Below, piece after piece: positions 8,796-17,758 of a stretch of DNA of 64,000 bases. The stretch is from assembly GCA_041389725.1 (NCBI GenBank), contig JAWKRG010000007.1, forward strand, positions 62,001 through 126,000, given 5' to 3'. Source of the DNA: Polyangiaceae bacterium. GTDB taxonomy: Bacteria; Myxococcota_A; Polyangia; Polyangiales; Polyangiaceae. Position 1 is the stretch's first letter, and each line of letters opens with the position of its first letter. Made by a program: the position numbers and the translations under genes. Below the pieces are notes generated by a model. It was not told where the DNA came from. It was given only the letters and a program-made list of their open reading frames with translations, and did no database searches.

Positions 8796-10286
8796 CTACT
8801 TCAGTCGCTTTCCGCGGGCGTCGTAGCGCAGCACGGTCCGTGACAGCCCTTCCAGCGTCGGCACGACGGTCTTCTCGTCACCAGACACCACGATGGCGAA
8901 CTGCTTCGGATCGCAGTACTTCTTGCCGAGGCCGTTGGCACTCTGGGGAGTGACCTCGTCCACGCGCTTGGGATAGAGGCTGAGCCACTCCAAAGGTCGC
9001 TGGTACAGCGGCAACTCCGCAAGCTCCTGCGCCACCCGCGCGTTTGATTCGAAGCGCCCCGGGTAGCCCAGTAGCAGGCCACCGACTGCCTCGTCGCGTT
9101 CCTTCTGAGTGATGGGGCGAGTGCTGCACACGTCGTGCATTTCCTTGAGCACTTCGTCGATGCTGGCCCGGGTGGTCTCCGCTTTCACGCTGGCAGCGAT
9201 GGCGAAGAAGCCCGTATGCGGGAAGCGGCTGAAAACGCTACGCGCGCCGTAGGTATAGCCCTTGTCCTCGCGCAGGTTCATGTTCACACGACTGGTGAAT
9301 GCACCGCCAAAGGCACGATTGAAGATCAGGGCGGGGAAATACTCGTCCGAGTCCTCGCCGGTGGCGCGTGTGGCGAGCGCAATCGCGCTTTGCGTGGCAC
9401 CTGGGTGGTGCACGAAGTGAATGGCGGCCTCCATCGAGCTTTCGCCCGGCGGCAGCTCCTTGGTCTTCGCCTCACCCTTCCAATCTCCAAAGTATTTCTC
9501 CAACGCCGCGCTGGCGCTGGGTTCGTCGATGCCGCCGACCACGACGAAGGCCGCGCCTTCCGGCTGGAACAACGCAGCGTATTGGGCTTTCACGTCGCCC
9601 AGAGCGAGCGCTTTGATCGTGTCATGCGTACCTTCGGGTAACGTGCTGGCATACCCATCGCCGAAGAGCGCGCGCCGCATCACGACGGCGCGGGTGTGGG
9701 CAGGCTCTGCTTCGTCCGTGAGTGCGTCAGCCAGGGCTTGGTCCTTGCGTCGTTGGAACTCCTTCGCGGACAAGCTGGGACGCCGAACGATGTCCGCCAA
9801 CAGCGCAGCAGAGGGTTCGAAGTTCTCCGCCAACAGATCCATGTGCAACGCCACGTGATCGACGTCTGCGGTCCCGCCGTAGTCCGTGCCCAAACGCTGC
9901 AGTGCCTCACTGAGTTCGAGGGCGTTCTTGCCACCGGCTCCCTCGTCCAAGAGATCCGTGGTCAAGTAGGTCAGACCGGCCTTGCCTTTGGGGTCCGTCG
10001 CCGAGCCGCGAGGCAACACCAGCAGCAAGGTGACCAAGGGCGTGGAGCCCTGACGCAGGAAGTAGAGGGGAATTCCATTGGCCAAGGCGCGCTTTTGCGG
10101 CGTGGGCAGGACCCAGGCCGGCCGTGCGCTGGGCTCCGGCAGTTTGCTGCGATCGACGGCGCCCGCTCCGTCTGCTCCGACGTCGAGCAGGGGCGCGGGT
10201 GGCACGGGCGGAGGTTGCTCCGGCGGCAAAGCTCCCCCGCCGCACGCGGCGACCGCCAGGCTCAACGCGATCAGAGACCGTTTCAC
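8796..10286 (-). CDS. M16-family peptidase homolog, lipoprotein, zinc motif absent
   Basis: The protein has 496 residues from GTG 10286, with lipobox VAAC (Cys15). The fold pattern of M16 (insulinase/processing-peptidase) is clear, including the C-terminal domain (GYTYGARSVFSRF), but the place of HxxEH reads YLTTDLLDEG, so it cannot bind catalytic zinc. It overlaps the stop codon of the active M16 gene by 4 bp (GTGA). By analogy with other bacterial M16 pairs, it is probably the non-catalytic subunit of a periplasmic heterodimer. Confidence 0.9.
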   Translation of the reverse strand: MKRSLIALSLAVAACGGGALPPEQPPPVPPAPLLDVGADGAGAVDRSKLPEPSARPAWVLPTPQKRALANGIPLYFLRQGSTPLVTLLLVLPRGSATDPKGKAGLTYLTTDLLDEGAGGKNALELSEALQRLGTDYGGTADVDHVALHMDLLAENFEPSAALLADIVRRPSLSAKEFQRRKDQALADALTDEAEPAHTRAVVMRRALFGDGYASTLPEGTHDTIKALALGDVKAQYAALFQPEGAAFVVVGGIDEPSASAALEKYFGDWKGEAKTKELPPGESSMEAAIHFVHHPGATQSAIALATRATGEDSDEYFPALIFNRAFGGAFTSRVNMNLREDKGYTYGARSVFSRFPHTGFFAIAASVKAETTRASIDEVLKEMHDVCSTRPITQKERDEAVGGLLLGYPGRFESNARVAQELAELPLYQRPLEWLSLYPKRVDEVTPQSANGLGKKYCDPKQFAIVVSGDEKTVVPTLEGLSRTVLRYDARGKRLK

Positions 10287-11623
10287 TGCGCACCTCCTGC
10301 CTTGGCACCGGGCACGATGTCGAGCCGAAGATAGCCGTCGAGCTTGAGCCAGCGCTTTGCCGCGTCGTGAACTCGCTGCGCGTCGGCGTCCATGTAGCGC
10401 GCCAGGTCACGCTCCAGGTAGTCAGCGCTGCCGGTGTGCTGGTAGTAGGTGGCCAGGGTGGAGGCCCGCGAAACGACGCTCTCCAGCCGCTCGTAAAAGT
10501 CCTTCTTGTACCCGTTCTTGGCACGCGCGAGCTCATCAGCGCTCGGTGGCTTGGCGAGGGCGTCCGTCAGTGCCTTCTTCAGGGCCTTTTCCAGTTGCTC
10601 GACGCTCACCTTGGGTGCGGCGGTGGCCTGCACTACGTAGAAGCTGCCGAGGCGCATCGATGCCTGGAACGCCGTCACGTCTTTGGCGACCTTCTGGTCG
10701 TAGACGAGGGGCTTGTACAGCCGGCTGGTCTTGCCGCGTGACAGCACGCTGGACATGAGGTCCAGTTCCGCGTCGCCTGCCTCGAACAGGGCGGGCGTCG
10801 GCCAGGCGAAGGTCACGCGCGGCAGTTTGACGTCATCCGTCCGCGTGATGTGTTCGATCTTGCTGAAGCTGGGCAAGGCAGCCTTCGGCGGCTCCGCGCG
10901 TTTGCCGGGCGCTGCATCAGCGAAGTACTTGCCGATCAGCGCCTTGGCGGCGTCGGGTTTGAAGTCGCCCACGACGGTCACGACAGCATTGGCAGGCGTG
11001 TAGTACTCGCGGAAAAAGCCCTTCACGTCATCCAGGGACGCCGCCGTGAGATCCTGATGCGAGCCGATCACTGGCTCGTGATAGGGGTGCCCGGCGGGAA
11101 ACAGGTTCTGCGTCAGGTAGATCCAGCTCATGCCGTAGGGGACATTTTCGTAGCGCTGTCGGCGCTCGTTCTTCACTACGTCCCGCTGGTTGTCCAGTCC
11201 GCTCTGCGTCAGCGCAGGCAGCATGTGGAACATGCGGTCGGACTCCATCCACAACGCCAGCTCCAAGTAGTTCGACGGCACGCGCTCGTAGTAGTTGGTG
11301 CGATCCTGATTGGTCGTGCCGTTGATGTCGGCACCAAGGGGTTCGAAGGGCTTGAAGTACTCGTCCGGGTAGTTCTGCGACCCCTGGAACATCAAGTGCT
11401 CGAACAGGTGCGCAAACCCGCTGCGCCGCGGACGCTCGTTGGCCGAGCCCACTAGATAGCGGACCTCCACCGCAACCACTGGCAGCCGGCGATCCTGACT
11501 GAGCAGGACAGTGAGCCCATTGTCGAGCTGGTACTGTTCGACGGACAGCTTGGGCGCGGCCGTTGCTGTTGCCGCGGTCGCGAATAGCGCGGCGGCGAGC
11601 GCCCTCGAGATCAAACTTTTCAT
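10283..11623 (-). CDS. M16-family zinc peptidase, catalytic subunit, exported
   Basis: The protein has 446 residues. ATG 11623 was chosen over the ATG at 11632 because GAGGAG sits 9 bases before it. A Sec signal peptide (about 1-23, ending TATAAP) is followed by the inverted zinc motif HLFEH (H72, E75, H76). The R/Y-type M16 C-terminal region is present. Expected role: periplasmic zinc-dependent degradation of peptides or misfolded proteins together with the following M16 subunit, with which it overlaps by 4 bp. Confidence 0.93.
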   Translation of the reverse strand: MKSLISRALAAALFATAATATAAPKLSVEQYQLDNGLTVLLSQDRRLPVVAVEVRYLVGSANERPRRSGFAHLFEHLMFQGSQNYPDEYFKPFEPLGADINGTTNQDRTNYYERVPSNYLELALWMESDRMFHMLPALTQSGLDNQRDVVKNERRQRYENVPYGMSWIYLTQNLFPAGHPYHEPVIGSHQDLTAASLDDVKGFFREYYTPANAVVTVVGDFKPDAAKALIGKYFADAAPGKRAEPPKAALPSFSKIEHITRTDDVKLPRVTFAWPTPALFEAGDAELDLMSSVLSRGKTSRLYKPLVYDQKVAKDVTAFQASMRLGSFYVVQATAAPKVSVEQLEKALKKALTDALAKPPSADELARAKNGYKKDFYERLESVVSRASTLATYYQHTGSADYLERDLARYMDADAQRVHDAAKRWLKLDGYLRLDIVPGAKAGGAQ

Positions 11624-11806
11624 TCGGGTCATCTCCTCGCGCCTCGGGCAGGCGCGCCTGGGAGGACAGTGGTTGCGGCCTGCGTCGTCAATCGAAACGA
11701 GTTTCTGCGGGGTTCGTGGGCAGAATTTGCCCCGTGGCATCGTAGGAGGGGCGGGCGGCACGCCGGGGCATTTGGTGGTTGCCGCTCCCTGGAGGACAAA
11801 AAGCCC

Positions 11807-12445
11807 ATGAATATTCGACTCATTCGAGCCCTTGGCCTTGGCGCGTTGCTGCTTTCCACGGCGGCATGTTCGAGCAAAGGAGCGGGCGGCGGGTTTCCTG
11901 ACGGCGGCGCTGGCCAGGGGAGCAACGGGGGCTTTGGTGCCTTCGGCTCGGGCGGGGGTGGCTTCGGCGCCTTCGGCGCCAACGGGGGCGCGGCCGGCAT
12001 GGCTGGCGGGGGCGCGGGCTATGGCGGATCTGCGGGCTACGCCGGCGGCAGCGCAGGCTACGGCGGCAGCGCAGGCTACGCGGGCGGTGGTGCGGGCTAT
12101 GGCGGCTACGCGGGGTACGCAGGGGGTCCCTCGGGAGGCGGCAACAGTGGCTTCGGCGGATTCGCGGGCAGCCCGCCGTCGGGCGGAGGTGGCGGATCCG
12201 CGGGGAGCGGCACTGGCGGTTCGGCCGGCTCGGGCAGCACTGCGGGCTCAGGCGGCTTCGGCGGTTCGAGCGGCGGGGGAAGCACGGGCGGTACCGCGGG
12301 CTCAGGCGGCACCGCGGGCTCAGGCGGCAGCTCGAACAGCTGCGCGGGCTACTGTGGCTCCAAGGCGCCGAGCGGCTGCTACTGTGACTCCAGCTGCGCG
12401 AGCTACAACGATTGCTGTCCGGACAAGGCGCTCTACTGCCCCTGA
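11807..12445 (+). CDS. Gly-rich lipoprotein ending in a somatomedin-B-like cysteine knot
   Basis: The protein has 212 residues from ATG 11807, preceded by GGAGG 11 bases upstream. It has a lipobox TAAC (Cys21). Residues ~25-175 are almost only Gly, Ala, Ser, Tyr and Phe, with GYGGSAGYAGG-type repeats. The last ~33 residues hold eight cysteines spaced as C-x3-C-x7-C-x-C-x3-C-x5-CC-x6-C, including the CYCD..C and DCC pairs typical of the eukaryotic somatomedin B domain. A surface-tethered small binding domain on a flexible stalk is the likely architecture. Ligand unknown. Confidence 0.8.
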   Translation: MNIRLIRALGLGALLLSTAACSSKGAGGGFPDGGAGQGSNGGFGAFGSGGGGFGAFGANGGAAGMAGGGAGYGGSAGYAGGSAGYGGSAGYAGGGAGYGGYAGYAGGPSGGGNSGFGGFAGSPPSGGGGGSAGSGTGGSAGSGSTAGSGGFGGSSGGGSTGGTAGSGGTAGSGGSSNSCAGYCGSKAPSGCYCDSSCASYNDCCPDKALYCP

Positions 12446-12456
12446 CAGGTGCAATG

Positions 12457-12508
12457 CGCGACGCCTCGGCGCCGGTTCGCACCAGCTTGGTGCAGAGCCG
12501 GCGTCGCG
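12457..12508 (+). terminator. Large two-part hairpin after the SMB-like lipoprotein gene
   Basis: An outer 9-bp perfect stem (CGCGACGCC at 12457-12465 with GGCGTCGCG at 12500-12508) encloses an inner 5-bp stem (GCACC/GGTGC, loop AGCTT). It begins 12 bp after the stop codon and ends 54 bp before the SPFH gene. No T-tract, so terminator or processing signal are both possible. Confidence 0.5.
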
Positions 12509-12562
12509 ACGCGTATTGAGCGCAGGAACACGCTGGCACGCAGCCTGCTCTTGTGAGGGGAC

Positions 12563-13894
12563 ATGAGCACCCCCGAAACGAACCGGCTGCCCGATCCCAA
12601 CACTTGGCGCGGAGCGCGCCCCATCGAAGACCCGGAGAAGACGAAGCGCTGGGGCTTCGTGACGGCGAAGCCCAGCGAATATCTGGTGCACGTGCGACGC
12701 GGTCGCGTGCTCGGAACGTCCGGGCAAGGCGCTTCCTGCTTCAAGTGGCCTTGGGACGCGGTGGCGATCGTGCCCACCAGCCTGCAGCGGCTGGCGTTTC
12801 GCGCGGACCAAGTGACCCTGGAAAAGGTGGGCGTCGAAGTGGTCGGCCTGGCGGTGTATCGCATCGCCGATCCGTTGATCGCCTACCGCGTGCTCAACTT
12901 CTCCTTCCCCGAGCGCGCCCAGCAGAAGCTCGAAGAAACGTTGACGCAGATGTTCGTGGGCGCCACTCGCCGCCTCGTCGCCAACTTGCCCGTGGAGGAC
13001 TGCCTGAAGAAGCGCAAGAGCGCGTTGGCGGCAGAGCTGTTGCGGGAAGTGGCGCCCGTGGTCGGCGGCGAAGGCACGCCCGACGACACCACGGACAAGG
13101 GCTGGGGCGTGGTGATCGACACGATCGAGATCCAAGAGGTGCGCGTGCTATCTGCGGGCGTTTTTGCCTCGATGCAGGCGCCATTTCGTTCGGAGCTCGA
13201 ACGCGCCGCGCGCCAAGCTCGCGCCGACGCCGAGCGCGACATCGCGCTGCGTGACGAAGATTGCCGCAAGTCGATTGAAGAGGCGAAGATCAGGACGACC
13301 CTGGCGGTTCAGGCCGAGCGCTCCTCGCTGGAGCGAGCCGAAGCGGAGGCGAGATTGGAGCGAGCCCTACGCGACGAGACCACCCGTCGCGACGTGGAGC
13401 GTGCGCGCCTGGATGCCAGCGCCGAGGTAGAAGCGCACGCGCTGCGCTTGCAGGAACAGACGCGAGAGCAACAAGCGGAAGCAGAAGCGCACACGCGGCG
13501 CCGCCTCCAACGCGCGAAGCAAATCGAACTGGAAACCCACGAGGCGCTACTGCTCGCCGCGCGTGCACAGGCAGAGCTGGCAGCGTTGGAGCTGGATGCG
13601 AACGTGGCCAAGCGCGAACGCGAGTTGGTCGTGGTGGGCAACGAGGGACGCCTGCGCGCCGAGCTCGCGCTACTCGACGCCCAGGCGGAACGCGAGGCGG
13701 CTGAGGCCCACGCCCGCCGATCGACGGCCGACCACCTGCCTGCGCTGGCTGCCGCCATGAGTCAGCGCTTCGAGAACGTGAATCTGACCCACATCGGCGG
13801 CGACCCCAGTGCTGCCTTTGGCTCCATCGCCCACGCCATCCGGGGCGTACTCGATATCGTCAACTCGTCGTCGTCGAAGCAAAGCGCGCCGTAG
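12563..13894 (+). CDS. SPFH/band-7 domain protein with long coiled coil
   Basis: The protein has 443 residues; GAGGGG lies just before the ATG. Residues ~35-220 look like an SPFH (stomatin/flotillin) domain. Residues ~205-400 are a long Ala/Glu/Arg coiled coil, like flotillin tails. Unlike typical flotillins it has no N-terminal membrane helix, so membrane contact would need a partner or an amphipathic element. A scaffold role is inferred. The 3' end overlaps the convergent DUF4105 gene by 35 bp. Confidence 0.85.
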   Translation: MSTPETNRLPDPNTWRGARPIEDPEKTKRWGFVTAKPSEYLVHVRRGRVLGTSGQGASCFKWPWDAVAIVPTSLQRLAFRADQVTLEKVGVEVVGLAVYRIADPLIAYRVLNFSFPERAQQKLEETLTQMFVGATRRLVANLPVEDCLKKRKSALAAELLREVAPVVGGEGTPDDTTDKGWGVVIDTIEIQEVRVLSAGVFASMQAPFRSELERAARQARADAERDIALRDEDCRKSIEEAKIRTTLAVQAERSSLERAEAEARLERALRDETTRRDVERARLDASAEVEAHALRLQEQTREQQAEAEAHTRRRLQRAKQIELETHEALLLAARAQAELAALELDANVAKRERELVVVGNEGRLRAELALLDAQAEREAAEAHARRSTADHLPALAAAMSQRFENVNLTHIGGDPSAAFGSIAHAIRGVLDIVNSSSSKQSAP

Positions 13895-14981
13895 CGTGAC
13901 GCTGCCACAGCCAAGCCAGGGGCGCCGCGACGGCGACGGCAAGCACGAGGAGCGGCTGTCGCAGAACGCCAACGCCGAGCAGCAGGGACGCGAGAACCAA
14001 CCCGGCAAGGCGCACTGCCAGATACTGGCGTCGTAGCCGCGCATTCGAACTCAGCAGCACGAAGTCCGTCGGGAGCAACAGCAGCAACACCTCGTTGAAT
14101 CGCAGCTCGGGCACTTGGGTCAGGGCGGCCACGCACCAGGGAACGAGGGCTAGGAGCCCGAGAATCGTGCCAAGCAACGCGGCGGCAAGACGCAAGCGCG
14201 CTGCGCGACCGGCGAGAAGCGCAGGAATGGAGGTGAGCGCTGCGCCGACGGCGAGATGCAGCGGGGCCGTCTGCGGCCGGTTCTGCGCGAAGGCCTTCCC
14301 CCGTCGCTCGTAGACGACGTGCGGCGCGACGCCGTAGCGCTCTTCGAGGGTGGTCCGAAGCTGGTCCGGCAAGAACATCGCATCCCACTGGGAAAGAGGC
14401 ACGTCGGCGCCCCTCCCCACCAAGAAGTCCGCGGCGAACACCAAACCCGTCTCTCCCGAAAGCCGTGTCGCGGCCGCACCGCGAAAGCTCGCTGGGGCGG
14501 ACCGCGTGCGCGAAGCTTCCAGGCTGCCACCATCTGCGCCGTCGACGATGTCGCGGACCCGCGTCGAACAGTTGTCACGAAAGTGGTGATAGACGTACTC
14601 CCGGTTCTCGGGCAGCGCGTCGTGCTCGAGCCGCGCTGCCACCGTCTGGGCGGCCTCGGGCGACAGCGGCAAGGTCTGAACCCACACAGTGCGATCGTGC
14701 TTCACGTACTGCTGCAGCATTCGATCGCGGTCCCAGACGCTCACCCAGAACTTCGCATTGCCCCGCAGGAATGCCCAGCCAAGCTCCTCGGGAGGTGAGC
14801 CGAAGTCCGTCGTGCCGTAGTTGAAGCAGCGCGCCCTTTGCGATCGAAAGGGATAGGTCACGCAGATGGCGGCGTGCCCAAATCGTTCGAACAGGTCGTC
14901 CCCCTGCCCCATCGTGTACACGTCGATGCGCGGGGGCACCGTCGTGGCGGCAAGCAGGGGTGCCATCGCCCAGGCAGGCAC
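13860..14981 (-). CDS. DUF4105 (Lnb N-terminal periplasmic-type) membrane protein
   Basis: The protein has 373 residues. The GTG at 14981 is preferred: it sits one base after the cyclase stop codon and GGAGGAG lies just before it. The ATG at 14966 is the alternative. The N-terminal ~190 residues carry DUF4105 hallmarks (FGHAAICV, NYGTTDF, HHFRDNCSTR) and about five membrane helices follow in the C-terminal third. Family members are papain-like-fold proteins at the membrane; the Cys in NCSTR is the likely nucleophile. Translationally coupled to the cyclase gene. Confidence 0.85.
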   Translation of the reverse strand: MPAWAMAPLLAATTVPPRIDVYTMGQGDDLFERFGHAAICVTYPFRSQRARCFNYGTTDFGSPPEELGWAFLRGNAKFWVSVWDRDRMLQQYVKHDRTVWVQTLPLSPEAAQTVAARLEHDALPENREYVYHHFRDNCSTRVRDIVDGADGGSLEASRTRSAPASFRGAAATRLSGETGLVFAADFLVGRGADVPLSQWDAMFLPDQLRTTLEERYGVAPHVVYERRGKAFAQNRPQTAPLHLAVGAALTSIPALLAGRAARLRLAAALLGTILGLLALVPWCVAALTQVPELRFNEVLLLLLPTDFVLLSSNARLRRQYLAVRLAGLVLASLLLGVGVLRQPLLVLAVAVAAPLAWLWQRHATARFASTTTS

Positions 14982-14982
14982 G

Positions 14983-16881
14983 TCACTCCTCCACGCTGAC
15001 GTTCCACACGCGCACCCGCGCTCGCCCGCCCAGGGCCGGCGAGTCGAGTTCGGTGTCGTGTAGCGACGCGCCGAACTCATCGAGCATCGCTTGGACCGCC
15101 GGTTGCCGCGCGACGTGATCTGGGAACGCGATCTGGCCTGCGCCAGCGCAGGCCTGCAGCTTGGCGGCGGCGTTCACGGTGCTCCCGAAGTAGTCGATGT
15201 TGGTGTTCAGCTTGACCGCGATGCAAGGGCCCGTGTTGAGGCTGGCGCGCACACGGATCTTCAGATCTTCTCGCCTCGCATGAAGGCGCTGCTGGATGCG
15301 GTAGGAGGCGCGCAAAGCAGACACCGGATCCACGAACGCCGCCATGGCAGCGTCGCCGATGGTCTTGACGATGGCGCCGCCGTGGGTACGCACTTCTTCG
15401 TAGATGTCCGCGAAGTGCCGTTTGACGTCCACGAAGGCGCCAGGGTCACCGCGTCGAACATACATCTCCGTCGACCCGACCACGTCCGTGAACAAGATCG
15501 TCTGTTCACCGACGGAAAGCTGGATGTCCGAGCCCACGTATTCCTCGGTGAACAGATCGCGAAAACCTTGGAAGCTGAAGAGCCGCGCTGGCCTGAGGGC
15601 ATCGTCGGACCAATGCGCGCTTTCGACCACGAACAGCTTCGGCTCGTCGCTGTCGTTCACCAGCTCCACCGTGGGATGGGGCGCCAGACTGGAGTGCTCC
15701 GCATCCGAAGTCGCCGCTTCGAGTCGGCCCGAGGCAGCCCAGCTCAGTTCTTGTCGTGCTCCGTCTGGCTGCACGTCCACTAGTTCGCCAGCACCACCCC
15801 CGCACCGCAGGCGATATCTCCCGGGATAGAGCCGGGTTTCGACCAACAAGCGCTCTCCGGGGGCGAGCCGCTGCTGCAACTTGATGTGGTCTTTCCTGGC
15901 GGGCTCCGCACTGCAGTAGAACACCTCGGGGACTTCGCGGACCGATGGGTGCACGTGGAACACGACCTCGACGGCGTTTTCCGAGTCGGTCTGAAAGTCG
16001 ATCCCACACACGGTGCATTCACCTTGTTTGGGCACTTCTCCCAAGGTGTTGATCTCCTGCCGCACACCGCGACAATGGGGACACACTACGTCCCAGGACA
16101 TCTGCAACAGCCCGATGCGGGTCGCATGCAGGCACGCCAGCAGGACCTCATCCGGGGGCGAACCCCACTTTCGCGCCAGCGCGGGCACACGGATCCGACG
16201 GATGTCCATTTCGTCACCGGAGCGGACGTACTCGCACAGCTTGTCGACTAGGACGCCGTCCAGGCCCGCCTCACGCAGTCGCTGCGCATCTGCCGTCAGT
16301 CGCTCGGCACCACCCTCGTGCAAGGAAGCCGGGCCCGGCGTGAAGGGATGGGGCGCCTCGCGAGCCAGGTGCTGCTCGATCTCGCCAACCACTTTCTCGA
16401 ACCCAGCGCGGATCGCCTTCAAGCCAAAGTGCAGCAGGATCCGCCCGACGAGCCCCCGCGGCACGAAGCCAAAGTAGACCGCGAGGCGCGTTCGTCCGTC
16501 GGCGGTGGGCGCGAGCTCGTAGACCGCGCGCATCACGCGGGCAAAGCCACGCTCATAGCGACGCACACAGGTCAGCGTACGCTCTGCCACCCAGGTCCAG
16601 GGCAACTCGACCCACTCACTGACGACTCCGACGTTCACGGAGCGGCCCCGCAGCTGACCGTCACGCTCCGCGAACTCCATGGTCGACATGCCCATGGCGC
16701 GGTTGAATCGCGACGTATCTGCGACGAGGGGCCACACCCGATCCGGCACCGCGTCGACCTCGAAGGTCCAGAACCCCTCGATGCGAGAGCCCAGAGCCGC
16801 GTCCGCGTCAGGCCAGGGATGCCGTTGCAGGAACTCTCCCAGAGCGAGCGGTGCCGCAGTCGTCGCCAGCTCGGTCGTCAT
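14983..16881 (-). CDS. Class III adenylate/guanylate cyclase with SRPBCC and zinc-ribbon regions
   Basis: The protein has 632 residues from ATG 16881. Residues ~20-185 resemble a SRPBCC (START-like) lipid/ligand-binding domain. A middle region (~200-440, DUF5939-like) has a zinc ribbon (CPHC ... CTVC). Residues ~455-615 form a class III cyclase domain with both metal aspartates (FTDVVGST and KTIGDAAMAAF) and the transition-state region (STVNAAAKL). No membrane segment, so it is a soluble cyclase whose activity is probably set by ligand binding to the SRPBCC part (inference). It is coupled to the downstream DUF4105 gene. Confidence 0.9.
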   Translation of the reverse strand: MTTELATTAAPLALGEFLQRHPWPDADAALGSRIEGFWTFEVDAVPDRVWPLVADTSRFNRAMGMSTMEFAERDGQLRGRSVNVGVVSEWVELPWTWVAERTLTCVRRYERGFARVMRAVYELAPTADGRTRLAVYFGFVPRGLVGRILLHFGLKAIRAGFEKVVGEIEQHLAREAPHPFTPGPASLHEGGAERLTADAQRLREAGLDGVLVDKLCEYVRSGDEMDIRRIRVPALARKWGSPPDEVLLACLHATRIGLLQMSWDVVCPHCRGVRQEINTLGEVPKQGECTVCGIDFQTDSENAVEVVFHVHPSVREVPEVFYCSAEPARKDHIKLQQRLAPGERLLVETRLYPGRYRLRCGGGAGELVDVQPDGARQELSWAASGRLEAATSDAEHSSLAPHPTVELVNDSDEPKLFVVESAHWSDDALRPARLFSFQGFRDLFTEEYVGSDIQLSVGEQTILFTDVVGSTEMYVRRGDPGAFVDVKRHFADIYEEVRTHGGAIVKTIGDAAMAAFVDPVSALRASYRIQQRLHARREDLKIRVRASLNTGPCIAVKLNTNIDYFGSTVNAAAKLQACAGAGQIAFPDHVARQPAVQAMLDEFGASLHDTELDSPALGGRARVRVWNVSVEE

Positions 16882-17083
16882 TCCGTGGTTAGGTGTACCG
16901 CGAAATCGTGGCGAAAGCGATCGCGGCAGGTGATTCGGCCGTGCGACCAAGACCGGGAAGGCGAGTCAGCACGGTCGTGTCCGCGGAGAGCGCAGATAGC
17001 TCGCGCGCCCTCTCATTCGGGATCGCCCTTGCCTGGCCAGCTCGGGGTTGCAGTCGCCCTGCCTGCGGACGACCATCGAGAGC

Positions 17084-17590
17084 ATGGGAGTCGAGATCGA
17101 ACGCAAGTTCCTGGTCAAGGGCGATGCTTGGCGCGCCGGAGCGCGCACCATCGCGATGCGGCAGGGTTACCTGAGCACGGATCCCGATCGAACCATCCGC
17201 GTTCGCGTGGAAGGAGATCGCGCGACCCTGACCATCAAGGGCCGTTCGAGCGGAAACGCGCGGCGCGAGTACAACGTGCCCATGGACCGCGGCGACGCCG
17301 TCGAGTTGCTCGACCTGGCCGTCGGCGCGGTCATCGAAAAGACGCGCTACCTGATCGAAACGGATGGAGTCCTGTGGGAGGTGGACGAGTTCCAGGGGGC
17401 CAATGCCGGATTGGTGGTCGCGGAAGTCGAAGGCGAGAGCGAGGCGGCGTTGGCGACTGCGGTAGCGCGTGCGCCAGACTGGCTCGGTCGCGAGGTCAGT
17501 GATGACACGCGCTTCTTCAACGCAGCGTTGGCAGAACGGCCCTTTGCTGCCTGGCCAGTACAGGAGCGAAGCGAAGTGAGCGGCGGCTGA
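17084..17590 (+). CDS. CYTH-domain inorganic triphosphatase-like protein
   Basis: This 168-residue protein is one complete CYTH domain. The signature ExExK is at residues 4-8 (EIERK), followed by paired Arg/Lys strands (TIRVRV, TLTIKG) and acidic strands (WEVDEF, VAEVEGE) of the triphosphate tunnel. Start ATG 17084 places ExExK at the N-terminus as usual. Likely hydrolyses tripolyphosphate or another triphosphate with a divalent metal. It is divergent from the cyclase gene and followed by a hairpin. Confidence 0.9.
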   Translation: MGVEIERKFLVKGDAWRAGARTIAMRQGYLSTDPDRTIRVRVEGDRATLTIKGRSSGNARREYNVPMDRGDAVELLDLAVGAVIEKTRYLIETDGVLWEVDEFQGANAGLVVAEVEGESEAALATAVARAPDWLGREVSDDTRFFNAALAERPFAAWPVQERSEVSGG

Positions 17591-17595
17591 TCGGG

Positions 17596-17611
17596 CTTCC
17601 GCAGGCGGAAG
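17596..17611 (+). terminator. Hairpin after the CYTH gene
   Basis: CTTCCG / CGGAAG with a 4-base loop begins 5 bp after the stop codon. It is short and has no T-tract. Confidence 0.45.
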
Positions 17612-17758
17612 GTAGGCGGATGTAGGATCGCGAGGGATTCGGGGCAAGCACCGGATTGCCAGACGTCATTTGACGCACCCATCGCGGTGTTCCCATCCCA
17701 TGCCATGCTCGTTCTCAGGGGTGCGAGCCGAGTTGCATTGGGTTAGACTGGGGCCGTC

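Noticed and set aside
16889..17647. Minus-strand open frame opposite the CYTH gene
   Set aside because: The plus-strand frame has the ExExK signature and a complete CYTH domain; the other is a shadow.
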